Below are positions 32,548 to 40,640 of a DNA stretch of 64,000 nucleotides, piece by piece (position 1 is the stretch's first letter; every line of letters begins with the position of its first letter). Under the pieces are notes generated by a model. It had not been told where the DNA came from and ran no database searches. It worked only from the letters and a program-made list of their open reading frames with translations. Source of the stretch: an uncultured Chitinophagaceae bacterium (GTDB lineage Bacteria > Bacteroidota > Bacteroidia > Chitinophagales > Chitinophagaceae); contig CALGAP010000004.1 of NCBI GenBank assembly GCA_937958995.1, positions 186,001-250,000 on the forward strand, given 5' to 3'. The position numbers and the translations under genes were made by a program.

Positions 32548-33421
32548 AATAGCGAGGTAATACTTTTATGGTAAGCTGTTCTTCGGTGTCACAGGGGTCG
32601 CCATCTATATGCATGGGCGCATGGCCGGCGTTTTGAATGGTGAGCTCTGCCGTTTGAAAATAAATGACCGGCGATTTCATCGAGTTCTCCACTTTTTTTA
32701 TCTGGCCAGCCAGCACCTGTTTCATGACTGTGATCAACAGCAATGGCTTGGCGATTTTTTTCACTATCACTACATCCAGCAACCCATCAGACAAAACCGC
32801 CTGCGGCGCAATGGTGAAATTATTTCCAAACTGGTTGCTATTGGCAATGCTAACGAGATATGCTTCGGTGGAAAAATCGAAATTGTTTGCGTGGATGCTG
32901 AAAGGATATGCTTTGGCCAAAAGAAAATGTTTGGTGGTGAGTGAAGCATAGGTGCCCAGCCCGCGCCTGGGTGCTTCCGCAAACTGGTGAGCGATGGCGG
33001 CGTCAAAGCCCAGGCCGCAAAGCATACAGGCAAAGCGGTTGTTGATCATAAACGCATCGGTGAGCTGCGCGTATCCTTTAAAAATAACCTCAAGCGCTTT
33101 TGGGGGCGCCTTGGGAATGCCGGCGGCAAAAGCCAACCCATTGCCCGATCCGAGAGGAATGATGCCGAAACGCACTTTGGTATCGGCCAGCGAATGCACC
33201 ACCTGGTTCACCGTGCCATCGCCGCCGCAGATGATGATGTCGGTGAATTGTTCTTTTTCTATTTTCTGCCTTACCGCTTCATAGTTACCATCGGCAACAG
33301 TTGGCATAATTTCATAATGAATACCGGCGGCCTCAGTGCGCTGTCGGATCAGCGATTCCATTTTGCTTTTTTCCCGGGTACCTGATATGGGATTGATGAG
33401 ATAAATGAACTTGCGCCGCAT
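32522..33421 (-). CDS. Diacylglycerol/lipid kinase family protein (YegS-like)
   Basis: A 299-residue lipid kinase of the DagK catalytic family. FIYLINPISGT begins the nucleotide domain. IICGGDGTVNQVVHSLAD carries the GGDGT motif, and IPLGSGNGLAFAAGIP has the GSGN/T loop. The C-terminal beta-sandwich (about 160-299) ends AGHAPMHIDGDPCDTEEQLTIKV, with the conserved DGD. It phosphorylates diacylglycerol or a related lipid with ATP. The start at 33421 lies five bases after a -7 element, so its mRNA may be nearly leaderless. Confidence 0.9.
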   Translation of the reverse strand: MRRKFIYLINPISGTREKSKMESLIRQRTEAAGIHYEIMPTVADGNYEAVRQKIEKEQFTDIIICGGDGTVNQVVHSLADTKVRFGIIPLGSGNGLAFAAGIPKAPPKALEVIFKGYAQLTDAFMINNRFACMLCGLGFDAAIAHQFAEAPRRGLGTYASLTTKHFLLAKAYPFSIHANNFDFSTEAYLVSIANSNQFGNNFTIAPQAVLSDGLLDVVIVKKIAKPLLLITVMKQVLAGQIKKVENSMKSPVIYFQTAELTIQNAGHAPMHIDGDPCDTEEQLTIKVLPRYFNLIQAAE

Positions 33422-33425
33422 GAGC

Positions 33426-33456
33426 CAAAGATAGTTTTTTCGTAAATAGGTCTGAA
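33426..33456 (-). promoter_or_regulatory. Promoter of the lipid kinase gene
   Basis: On the minus strand TTC (complement 33454-33456), 20 bases, TATCTTTG (complement 33426-33433). The start codon begins only five bases beyond the -7 box, which predicts a very short or absent 5' leader. Confidence 0.5.
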
Positions 33457-33551
33457 TATCCTGTCCACTACAATAGTCTTGCACGTCAACCGATTTTGGG
33501 ATTTTCTTCTAATCAAAAACATTATATTAGTCAATTTAAACGACTCATTAT

Positions 33552-33623
33552 ATGCACCAGGATTTCTCCCAGACCCCTGCGCGCTGGGGCCTTGGCAAGG
33601 TGATACTACGTATGACTGGGTGA
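33552..33623 (+). pseudogene. 23-codon N-terminal fragment of the DoxX gene, out of frame
   Basis: ATG 33552 opens MHQDFSQTPARWGLGKVILR, which reads like the cytoplasmic start of Bacteroidota DoxX-like proteins, then stops at TGA 33621-33623. That TGA overlaps the next in-frame ATG of the main DoxX frame (TGATG). Probably the original start separated from the rest by a deletion. Confidence 0.4.
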
Positions 33624-34669
33624 TGTTGCTGTTCATTTTTGTTCTGGCAATTGTTGGAACTGCTATCTGGGCCTTTCTCGACCGAAATCGCCCGAGCTAT
33701 AACAAACTTTTCTATTGGCTTACCGTGGTAGTGCGCTACTATGTTGGCTTTACCATGCTTAGTTATGGAGCTGTGAAAGTGTTCAAACTGCAGTTTCCCG
33801 CCGCTGATCCGTTCAGGTTGGTTCAGCCTTATGGTGAATCGTCGCCCATGGGACTGGCCTGGACTTACATGGGCTATTCAGAAGGATACAACTTCTTTAC
33901 CGGCGCAGCCGAAATGCTGGGAGGTATACTGTTGCTGTTTCGCCGCACCACCACGCTGGGCGCCATGGTCACCTTTGGTGTAATGGGCAATGTGATGGCG
34001 ATGAATTACAGTTATGATATACCTGTGAAGATTCTCTCATCGATGCTGGTATTTATGTCCGTCTTCCTGATGGCTAAGGATATTCGCAGACTGTACCATT
34101 TTTTTATCGTCAACAAAACAGCGGCGCCTGCCAATATTGCCCAGCCTCCAATACGCAACCGGAAATGGCGCGTAGCGCTGGTAGTAATTAAAACGTTACT
34201 GCTGACATACTATATCGGCATGGGCTTGTACGACAGTGCCACTTCGCTGAAAAAATATGGCGATAATGCTCCCAAACCGCCGCTGCATGGAATTTATAAC
34301 GTGGAGACTTTTGTGCTCAACAATGATACGCTGCCACCACTGCAGACAGATACCCTGCGCTGGAAGCAACTGGTGGTGGGTGGCTATAGGGGATATACGA
34401 ACGCCTATTTGAAAAGTATGAGCGATACCATGCGTTACCATGCATGGAGGCTCGACACAACGGAAAAGAAAGTGACCTTGTTTACCTGGAGCGATACCAC
34501 CGCCAAATACCAGTTGGCTTATCATTTTCCTGATAAAGAGCACCTGGAGATGCGCGGCACGTATAAAAACGATTCGGTGTTTATTCGCATGGCGACGTAT
34601 GACTTGAACAAATTTTTGCTCAAGAACCGCGGCTTTCACTGGATCAACGAATATCCGTTCAACCGATAA
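33623..34669 (+). CDS. DoxX family membrane protein, apparently N-terminally truncated
   Basis: A membrane protein of 348 residues from ATG 33623, with the frame open upstream to TTG 33479. It keeps MLLFIFVLAIVGTAIWAFLDRNRPSYN, YYVGFTMLSYGAVKVFKLQFP, QPYGESSPMGLAWTYMGYSEGYNFFTGAAEMLGGILL and FRRTTTLGAMVTFGVMGNVMAMNY, the conserved DoxX-like core, then a periplasmic C-terminal domain (about 200-348). Related proteins as I remember them carry another N-terminal membrane segment before the GDTTYDW sequence; here that is missing. Function of the family is unclear. The start is uncertain; reinitiation at the TGATG overlap is possible. Confidence 0.7.
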   Translation: MLLFIFVLAIVGTAIWAFLDRNRPSYNKLFYWLTVVVRYYVGFTMLSYGAVKVFKLQFPAADPFRLVQPYGESSPMGLAWTYMGYSEGYNFFTGAAEMLGGILLLFRRTTTLGAMVTFGVMGNVMAMNYSYDIPVKILSSMLVFMSVFLMAKDIRRLYHFFIVNKTAAPANIAQPPIRNRKWRVALVVIKTLLLTYYIGMGLYDSATSLKKYGDNAPKPPLHGIYNVETFVLNNDTLPPLQTDTLRWKQLVVGGYRGYTNAYLKSMSDTMRYHAWRLDTTEKKVTLFTWSDTTAKYQLAYHFPDKEHLEMRGTYKNDSVFIRMATYDLNKFLLKNRGFHWINEYPFNR

Positions 34670-34698
34670 ATGTGTTGATGGTTTGACAATAGCGGATC

Positions 34699-35415
34699 TT
34701 AGTTGCCGCCCACGTGCTGCAGGAATTTCTGCTTATAGCTTCGGCCCACCGGCAGGGAAAAATTGCCGATATTGACGCAATCGCTGCTAAAGCTGTTGAT
34801 CTTATCGAGCGATACGATGTAGGATTTGTGTATCCTGAGAAATTTATTCTCCGGCAATTTTTCCTCCATATATCCGATGCGCTGGTAGCTGATAATGGAT
34901 TGGTTTTCCGTAATCACTTTTATGTAGTCGCGTATGCTTTCGATATAAATGATATTCTTCAGGAATACTTTAACCAGGTCTCTGTTTACTTTAAAATACA
35001 TATAGGCCTTGTCGAATGCATTGTTTTCATGCGACTGGTCGAGGCCCTTCTTGAACACCACCTGCTGGTTGAACTTGGCAATAGCTTTCAGGAAGCGGTC
35101 GAAGGTGATGGGTTTTACCAGGTAATCGAGCGCATCCAGCTCAAAGCCATCTACTCCGTATTCGCGGTAGGCGGTGGTAAAAATGACGGCGGGTCTTTCC
35201 GGTAAGGAGCGCACCAGTTCAAGGCCCGTCATTTTCGGCATTTGTATATCCAGGAAAACCAGGTCAACCGGCTTTTTTTGCAAAAAAGTAAATGCGTCGA
35301 GCGCATTATGACAAATGCCCACAATTTCGAAATCATCGATTCGTGAAACATAGGATGCCAGCAGTTCAGTAGCCGGAGATTCGTCGTCAACAATTAAGAC
35401 TCGTACCTTCTGCAT
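34699..35415 (-). CDS. LytTR-family response regulator
   Basis: A 238-residue regulator. The receiver domain (1-120) has DD at 10-11, phospho-acceptor Asp56 in DLVFLDIQMPKMTG, and the conserved Lys in LDYLVKPITFDRF. The LytTR DNA-binding domain (about 140-236) shows YMYFKVNRDLVKVFLKNIIYIESIRDYIKV and FLRIHKSYIVSLDKI. It lies 80 bases downstream of a LytS-type kinase on the same strand; the gap contains a GGTGTCG/CGACACC hairpin. It probably controls its own promoter or the divergent PepSY-like gene. Confidence 0.93.
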   Translation of the reverse strand: MQKVRVLIVDDESPATELLASYVSRIDDFEIVGICHNALDAFTFLQKKPVDLVFLDIQMPKMTGLELVRSLPERPAVIFTTAYREYGVDGFELDALDYLVKPITFDRFLKAIAKFNQQVVFKKGLDQSHENNAFDKAYMYFKVNRDLVKVFLKNIIYIESIRDYIKVITENQSIISYQRIGYMEEKLPENKFLRIHKSYIVSLDKINSFSSDCVNIGNFSLPVGRSYKQKFLQHVGGN

Positions 35416-35494
35416 AATCGATATTTCTTATAGTGCACGGTGTAGAGTTTTGGGTGTCGGGTGTTTTTCAGTCACGACACCTACACCCATAAAC

Positions 35495-36571
35495 TTAAAC
35501 AAGAGTTTCTTCCTTTATTTCAACCTCTTTCTTCATTGGCCGGGATGAAAGGTTTTTAACTTTAAGGATGGTGAGAAATGAACCGCCGTCGGGCATATAC
35601 TTAAACTCGTGGCGACCGTGGTAAATAATTTCAAGCCGCTTGCGCACATTTTCCAGTCCGATGCCCTTGTTGGTGGTGGCGGGTCTGCCTTTCCGGGGTT
35701 CAAAACTGTTTTCGATCTTCACCGATAACCATTCTTCTTTAATGGATATATCGATGCGGATCCAGTTGTTGCCGATATTACAAATGCCGTGTTTAAAGCT
35801 GTTTTCAACGAGCGGCAGCAGCAATAACGGCGTGATGTAAAAGCCTTCCACATCATCAAATACATTCATGCTTATATCGAGCCGGTCGCCATAGCGGATC
35901 TTTTCCAGCTCGATATAATTATTTACGTAATCCAGTTCCTGTTTCAGCGGTATCATATGCTGTTTGCTATCGTACAGCATATAGCTTAGCAAGGCCGACA
36001 GCCGGTAGATCATTTCCGACGTGCGCGAATTATTTTGAACAGAGAAAGAATAGATATTGTTGAGCGTGTTAAAAATAAAATGAGGCTGCACCTGCGATTT
36101 CAGCAGTTCCAGTTGTGCTTCAATTTTATCTTTCTGAAGCGCCTGCGTTTTTCGCTGTTGCTCGTACCAGGCACGCATAAAATAAAACATGGCATAGAAG
36201 CCGGTGATCGTGTAAATGCTTACGCCTTCAATCAATATTTTGGGAAACCATAACAGGTTTTGTTTTGAATCGGGATAATAGAGAGGATAGGTGTAGTAAT
36301 AATTAAAGCAGCGGCGCAGCATGACGAAGAAAATCACACTCAACGCAAACCATATCCAGAATGTGGTTTTTTTCCCTTTCAGGAAATAATTTTTTACCAG
36401 CACATGTACGGTTATATAAGAAGCAAAGAAAGTGATGGGCACAATGGCTGATGCATTGATGAAATACCGTTCGTATTCGCAGTTGATGGCCGCTGGCCCC
36501 AGCCATTCGTACAGGAAATAGAGGCCCCAGAAGATGGAAGCGTAGATTATATTTTTCTTGATCACCAGCAT
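35495..36571 (-). CDS. LytS-type sensor histidine kinase
   Basis: A 358-residue membrane kinase. Four hydrophobic segments (about 8-24, 40-60, 70-88, 115-133) form the sensor with no recognisable extracellular domain. A coiled coil (138-158) leads to the His_kinase block QLELLKSQVQPHFIFNTLNNIYSF with His164. The ATPase part follows: LLLLPLVENSFKHGI (N box) and NKGIGLENVRKRLEIIY (G2). ATG 36571 is preferred over TTG 36601. It pairs with the LytTR regulator encoded downstream and is divergent from a PepSY-like gene. Confidence 0.9.
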   Translation of the reverse strand: MLVIKKNIIYASIFWGLYFLYEWLGPAAINCEYERYFINASAIVPITFFASYITVHVLVKNYFLKGKKTTFWIWFALSVIFFVMLRRCFNYYYTYPLYYPDSKQNLLWFPKILIEGVSIYTITGFYAMFYFMRAWYEQQRKTQALQKDKIEAQLELLKSQVQPHFIFNTLNNIYSFSVQNNSRTSEMIYRLSALLSYMLYDSKQHMIPLKQELDYVNNYIELEKIRYGDRLDISMNVFDDVEGFYITPLLLLPLVENSFKHGICNIGNNWIRIDISIKEEWLSVKIENSFEPRKGRPATTNKGIGLENVRKRLEIIYHGRHEFKYMPDGGSFLTILKVKNLSSRPMKKEVEIKEETLV

Positions 36572-36630
36572 GGGCTGTAAATCACCTATAAATCTACTCA
36601 ATTACGCTTGATAAGTTCGTACATATTTCG

Positions 36631-36663
36631 ACGAACAACGATTTTACGTGTCGAACGGCGAAC
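36631..36663. promoter_or_regulatory. 20-bp-spaced direct repeat upstream of the LytS gene
   Basis: ACGAACAACG (36631) and TCGAACGGCG (36651) repeat with 20-bp spacing, and a further CGAAC lies at 36659-36663. AGTTCGT (36614-36620) is the inverted form. LytTR regulators bind direct repeats about two helical turns apart, so this is a candidate site between the divergent kinase and PepSY-like genes. Confidence 0.4.
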
Positions 36664-36670
36664 TTGTGGT

Positions 36671-36700
36671 TTTTGGACGCCTTGCCGAAAAAGTCCAAAA
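36671..36700. promoter_or_regulatory. Inverted repeat TTTTGGAC / GTCCAAAA
   Basis: Perfect 8-base arms at 36671-36678 and 36693-36700 upstream of the PepSY-like gene. It could be a protein-binding site or a leader hairpin. No standard -7 box is clear for this gene. Confidence 0.35.
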
Positions 36701-36767
36701 TTTGATCTAAATAGGCATTCCTGTTAGAAATAAAGCCTGTTGTTTTGTGATTCAAAAAAGTATAGCC

Positions 36768-37262
36768 ATGAAAGTTATTATTTTAACCAGTTTACTCGCG
36801 CTGTTGCTGGCGCCGGAACTGAAAGCGCAGGCCAGCCCGCCGGTGCACAACAATGTAAAAGTGCTGAATCCCGGTAAGGGCTACATGAACTCGCTCAATA
36901 CACGCGCGCTGCGCGATTTTCTGAAGAAGTATGAGAACGCTGCTGATGTGGTATGGTATGCAGTGAAAGACGGTTTCGTGGTTCGCTTCCGCGTCGACAG
37001 CACTCACGGTCGCTCTGCATACGACAAAAGGGGTCAGTGGATCTATACTATCAAGCAGTACAGCGAGAAGTTCATGCCACGGGATGTGCGTCATATTGTA
37101 AAAAGTTCATACTATGACTATGCCATCACGTTAGTGGAAGAAATTGAGCAGCCCAACCATCCTGTCCGATACCTGGTGCATATGCAGGATGAGGTGAGCT
37201 GGAAGAACGTGCTGATTTCGGATCGCAATATGGAGCTGGTTGAAGACAAAAAGAAGCTTTGA
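36768..37262 (+). CDS. Secreted PepSY-like (BLIP-fold) protein
   Basis: A 164-residue exported protein. Signal peptide 1-22 (ending LKAQA). The mature part resembles the PepSY-like/BLIP-fold proteins common in Bacteroidota: RDFLKKYENAADVVWYAVKDGFVVRFRVD, GQWIYTIKQYSEKFMPRDVRHIVKSSYYDYAITLVEEIEQ. It aligns by eye with the product at 49005 (KKxFxxAxDVxW, xxxGxxxxxxR, LxxxYxxxxI), so the two are paralogues. Each adjoins a LytS/LytTR pair. Function unknown; a periplasmic binding or signalling role is possible. A strong terminator follows. Confidence 0.7.
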   Translation: MKVIILTSLLALLLAPELKAQASPPVHNNVKVLNPGKGYMNSLNTRALRDFLKKYENAADVVWYAVKDGFVVRFRVDSTHGRSAYDKRGQWIYTIKQYSEKFMPRDVRHIVKSSYYDYAITLVEEIEQPNHPVRYLVHMQDEVSWKNVLISDRNMELVEDKKKL

Positions 37263-37272
37263 GAGGCAAGCC

Positions 37273-37333
37273 AGGCGGGTGTAGAGGTAGTACTCCAGGG
37301 AGTATTATGGCAGCAGGGCACCCGCCTTTTTTT
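37273..37333 (+). terminator. Long-stem terminator after the PepSY-like gene
   Basis: AGGCGGGTG (37273-37281) pairs with CACCCGCCT (37319-37327), with an inner TACTC/GAGTA hairpin, then seven T. It reaches the end of the convergent fabH gene. Confidence 0.85.
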
Positions 37334-38381
37334 ACCATCTCAACAGTGCACTTGCCCAGGTGAAGCCGCTGCCGAATGCAGCCAGGCACACCAGGTCGCC
37401 GGGTTTCACTTTCCCTTCCTGCCAGGCCTCGCAGAGAGCAATGGGTATAGATGCGGCCGTAGTATTTCCATATCGCTGAATATTGTTATACACCTGGTCT
37501 TCCCGCAAACCGAGTTGCTGCTGTACAAATTGCGCGATGCGCAGGTTAGCCTGGTGCGGCACCAGCAAATTGATATCCTGGGGCGTATAACCGTTCGCTT
37601 TGAGTGATTCTATGATCACTTCCGGAAATTTCACGATCGCTTTCTTAAACACTGCCGGACCGTCCATATTCGGAAATATCTGCGCTTTGTCGAGCATGGC
37701 ATGACTCATAAACATTTCTCCCACTTCGGCCTCATCAAAGTCGGCAAGCTTTTCCGATGTCCAGTGATTGGCATGTGTACCGGGATTGTACATGGCGAGA
37801 ATTTCTGCAAACTCGCCATCGCTGTGGAGGTGGGTGCTTAATATGCCTTCGTTTTCTTTTTCTGTGGGTTGCAGCACCACTGCTCCCGCGCCATCGCCGA
37901 AAATAACGCTCACGTTGCGCCCGCGTGTGCTGAAGTCGAGCCCGAAGGAATGTTTCTCGCTGCCGATCACGAGTATGTTTTTATACATGCCCGACCTGAT
38001 AAACTGATCAGCCACGCTGAGTGCGTACACAAAGCCGCTGCACTGGTTGCGCACGTCTAATGCCCCCACTTCTTTCATTTTCAGCGCACGCTGTACCAGC
38101 ACGCCGCAACCAGGAAAGTAATAATCGGGGCTGAGCGTGGCAAAAACTATAAAATCAATTTCCTGTGGCGTGGTGCCTGCGCGCTCTATCGCTATTTTCG
38201 CCGCTTCCACGCCCAAGGTGGTGGTAGTTTCTTCAGTACGATGTGCAAAGCGTCGTTCTTTTATACCCGTGCGTTCCTGTATCCAGGCATCGCTGGTATC
38301 CATGTATTTGGTGAGATCATTATTGGTTACAACTTGTTTCGGTACATACATGCCGATGCCGGCGATGCGAGAACGGGTCAT
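37332..38381 (-). CDS. 3-oxoacyl-ACP synthase III-type ketosynthase
   Basis: A 349-residue thiolase-fold enzyme of the FabH family. The triad is complete: Cys114 in NQCSGFVYAL, His276 in VPHQANLRI and Asn306 in YGNTTAAS, with the 30-residue His-Asn spacing of E. coli FabH. WIQERTGIKERRFA and GDGAGAVVL are also typical. It would start fatty acid chains from acetyl-CoA or a branched primer, or form other beta-keto products. It stands alone, away from the fab cluster and acpP, so a second, specialised FabH is possible; hence no symbol. Confidence 0.87.
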   Translation of the reverse strand: MTRSRIAGIGMYVPKQVVTNNDLTKYMDTSDAWIQERTGIKERRFAHRTEETTTTLGVEAAKIAIERAGTTPQEIDFIVFATLSPDYYFPGCGVLVQRALKMKEVGALDVRNQCSGFVYALSVADQFIRSGMYKNILVIGSEKHSFGLDFSTRGRNVSVIFGDGAGAVVLQPTEKENEGILSTHLHSDGEFAEILAMYNPGTHANHWTSEKLADFDEAEVGEMFMSHAMLDKAQIFPNMDGPAVFKKAIVKFPEVIIESLKANGYTPQDINLLVPHQANLRIAQFVQQQLGLREDQVYNNIQRYGNTTAASIPIALCEAWQEGKVKPGDLVCLAAFGSGFTWASALLRW

Positions 38382-38774
38382 ATGGCTGATGGTTGTTTAA
38401 GGGCGGAATTTACGGAAGTTCGGGGCAATTTTTGTTAATACTTAATCAATTAAGTGAAGTGAGGAAAAAGGCCACCAGTGGGCAGCCCCAGTTCTCACAA
38501 TATTGTTGTCAAACAGCAAAAAACTGTTTTTCTATTGTCGTCTTGAACCTATATAAATCGTGTCCACTTAGATCCACAGACATTGCAGTTTTGATATAAC
38601 CATCAACAACTCCTGTTTCACCTTTGGCCAGATATCTTTTTCATCCACCAACGTATAAGTACACACGAAAATATTTTTTTAGTGAAGGAGTAAAACAATG
38701 GTGCTTCTTATGTAGCCATTTTTAAGAAATCTGAGCAATTAGATCAAGTTAGGTGTATTTCAAATCAAAAATTT
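38382..38774. other. Gene-free interval between fabH and DUF1543 genes
   Basis: About 400 bases of AT-rich sequence with no supported reading frame, promoter pair or hairpin on either strand. The fabH promoter should lie in the first 60 bases but no good -7 box is visible. Confidence 0.5.
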
Positions 38775-38805
38775 TTCCGACTAGTCAATTTGAATTCTAA
38801 TTTTG
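38775..38805 (+). promoter_or_regulatory. Promoter of the DUF1543 gene
   Basis: TTC at 38775-38777, 20 bases, TAATTTTG at 38798-38805. The start ATG 38821 is about 10 bases after the predicted transcript start. Confidence 0.55.
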
Positions 38806-38820
38806 ACTGAATTTCTATAT

Positions 38821-39384
38821 ATGGAAAATAATTCTCCCAAACTCTTCATGCTCCTACTCGGTTGCAAACCACCAGGCCGCAATACCGAGCAACACGATAT
38901 ATTTTTCGGTATCGCTAATTCGCTTCCCGAACTCAAACCCGCTATCGAAGCATTCTGGCCCGAGAATGAAGGCCGCATGCATATAGACTCATGGCGCGAA
39001 GTGACGGCAGTCGACGGGTTCAACATAACCATCGAAAAGCGCGACCAAAACGCAGTCGCCACGCCAAACAAACTTTTCTTCATCAACCTCGGCGGATACA
39101 AACCCAACGACCTGGAAGAGTATCATTACAAACTACTGGCCGTTGCAGCAGACAAAGGAAAAGCCGTTGAAGCCGCTAAACAAACCGCATTTTATAAACA
39201 TTGCGGCTTCCCGGGGGCAGTTTCTCATATTGACGATAAGTATGGAATTGACGTGGATGATATTTACGAGATAGAAGATATTTTACCGGGGGATATAAAA
39301 AAGCAATATCGAATTGTGATCACTCCCGGCGCAGATAAAGAAGATGAGCTGCACATTGGATATCTCAAACTTTCAAAACTTTAG
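38821..39384 (+). CDS. DUF1543 domain protein
   Basis: A 187-residue soluble protein of unknown function. KLFMLLLGCKPPGRNTEQHDIFFGIA is the characteristic start of DUF1543, followed by AFWPENEGRMHIDSWREV. A second, related half is visible from NKLFFINLGGYKPNDLEEYHYKLLAVA onward, so the protein has the family's two-repeat layout. No signal peptide or catalytic signature is seen. It converges with the hydrolase gene, overlapping by four bases. Confidence 0.8.
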   Translation: MENNSPKLFMLLLGCKPPGRNTEQHDIFFGIANSLPELKPAIEAFWPENEGRMHIDSWREVTAVDGFNITIEKRDQNAVATPNKLFFINLGGYKPNDLEEYHYKLLAVAADKGKAVEAAKQTAFYKHCGFPGAVSHIDDKYGIDVDDIYEIEDILPGDIKKQYRIVITPGADKEDELHIGYLKLSKL

Positions 39385-40379
39385 TTGGCGCTTAAACCAA
39401 TCACCTCACTGAGAAACTTTTCGCTCTCCCTGATTACACCTTCCACATCGCGGGAGCGTATGTATGAACTGATCACGTGATCGCCGGCATTGGGCATGGC
39501 AATCGCCCGCTTCAGGTGCGAAGGCGTGCCCAGCTCTTCAAACATTTCCTTCATGGCGCTTACCTTTACCGTGCTGTCCTGGTGCACTTCGTCTTTGTAG
39601 TAATACAACATCAGCGTGGGTTGTTTCACTTTCTGGAAAGTCTGTTTTGTCATCGCAGTTTCCAAAAACTCTTCCAGCGCCACCACCGCTTCCAGGCGGT
39701 AACGGTCGTACCAATATTGCCGATAGATGTCGCGGGTGTCTTTTTTGCTGACTACATATTTCGAACCCAGCACCAGGCGGGCTATCTGCAAACCCCAGGG
39801 ATTGTTTGCGAGCCAGGCATTGGGATCGTTGATGGCAATATTGGGAGAATATAAGATCAACGCTTTTATTTCGGGATGCTCGGCCGCCAGTTTCAGGGCA
39901 AGACTGGCGCCGGTAGAACAACCAATCAGGATAACCGTATCGCCGAGTTGCTGGCCAATGGCTAGCGCTTCTTTCGCAGATTCCCAGTACCGGTCGACAG
40001 TAAGATTCACCATAGCTTCGGAAGTATCGATGCCATGATCGGCCAGGCGGGAGAGAAATAAATTGCAGTTGAATTTCTTCGCCAGCTCGCGGTGCACTGG
40101 TTCGCCTTCGGCCTGCGAGGCGCCAAATCCGTGGAGATATACCATTGAGTAACTGGTTCTGTTCTTTATACTGTCGTTGGCCCAGATGATACGCGCCTGG
40201 TTGTCGGGTTTTATCTTATGACGGGCTTCGCGACGGGATACATAATCCTCCAGCTGGTGTGCACTGCCGGGTACATGCGGCATCTCGGGGCTATATTCGG
40301 GCCCGGCAGGCCGGGGACCGCCCAGGTATGCAATCGTCAGGATAAGAATGGCCATCACCAGCCATTTGGTCTTCCGCAT
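39381..40379 (-). CDS. Membrane-anchored alpha/beta hydrolase
   Basis: A 332-residue hydrolase. Residues 6-20 are a hydrophobic anchor or signal. VYLHGFGASQAEGEP (81-95) is the oxyanion strand and LIGCSTGASLALKLA places the nucleophile Ser155 (GxSxG). PTLMLYYYKDEVHQDSTV and PNAGDHVISS hold the likely Asp and His. The lid region is short. It acts on an unknown ester, probably in the periplasm. Divergent from the DUF2905 gene. Confidence 0.83.
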   Translation of the reverse strand: MRKTKWLVMAILILTIAYLGGPRPAGPEYSPEMPHVPGSAHQLEDYVSRREARHKIKPDNQARIIWANDSIKNRTSYSMVYLHGFGASQAEGEPVHRELAKKFNCNLFLSRLADHGIDTSEAMVNLTVDRYWESAKEALAIGQQLGDTVILIGCSTGASLALKLAAEHPEIKALILYSPNIAINDPNAWLANNPWGLQIARLVLGSKYVVSKKDTRDIYRQYWYDRYRLEAVVALEEFLETAMTKQTFQKVKQPTLMLYYYKDEVHQDSTVKVSAMKEMFEELGTPSHLKRAIAMPNAGDHVISSYIRSRDVEGVIRESEKFLSEVIGLSAN

Positions 40380-40412
40380 GCACTAATTTTGAAAGTAATT
40401 TAATGAAATGAT

Positions 40413-40640
40413 ATGAGCCCTGATACCGGAAAGGTAATTATGTTTATAGGCGGAGCCATTGTAGTGATCGGACTGATCATCTATTTTTTTCACGACAAAC
40501 TCCACTGGATCGGGCGGTTGCCCGGCGATATTCGTATCGAAAAAGAAAACTTCAGGTTCTATTTTCCCATCACCACCATGATCCTGTTCAGCGTAGTCAT
40601 CAGCATTGTCATCAGGCTGTTCAGGAAATTCTTTACATGA
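40413..40640 (+). CDS. DUF2905 small membrane protein
   Basis: A 75-residue protein with two transmembrane segments (about 7-25 and 52-70) joined by the conserved loop LHWIGRLPGDIRIEKENFRFYFPI, the hallmark of DUF2905. Function unknown; it is widespread and often beside ruvB or queA in other phyla, but not here. A -7 type box TAATTTTG (40384-40391) lies 22 bases before ATG 40413. It overlaps the convergent oxidoreductase gene by eight bases. Confidence 0.88.
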   Translation: MSPDTGKVIMFIGGAIVVIGLIIYFFHDKLHWIGRLPGDIRIEKENFRFYFPITTMILFSVVISIVIRLFRKFFT

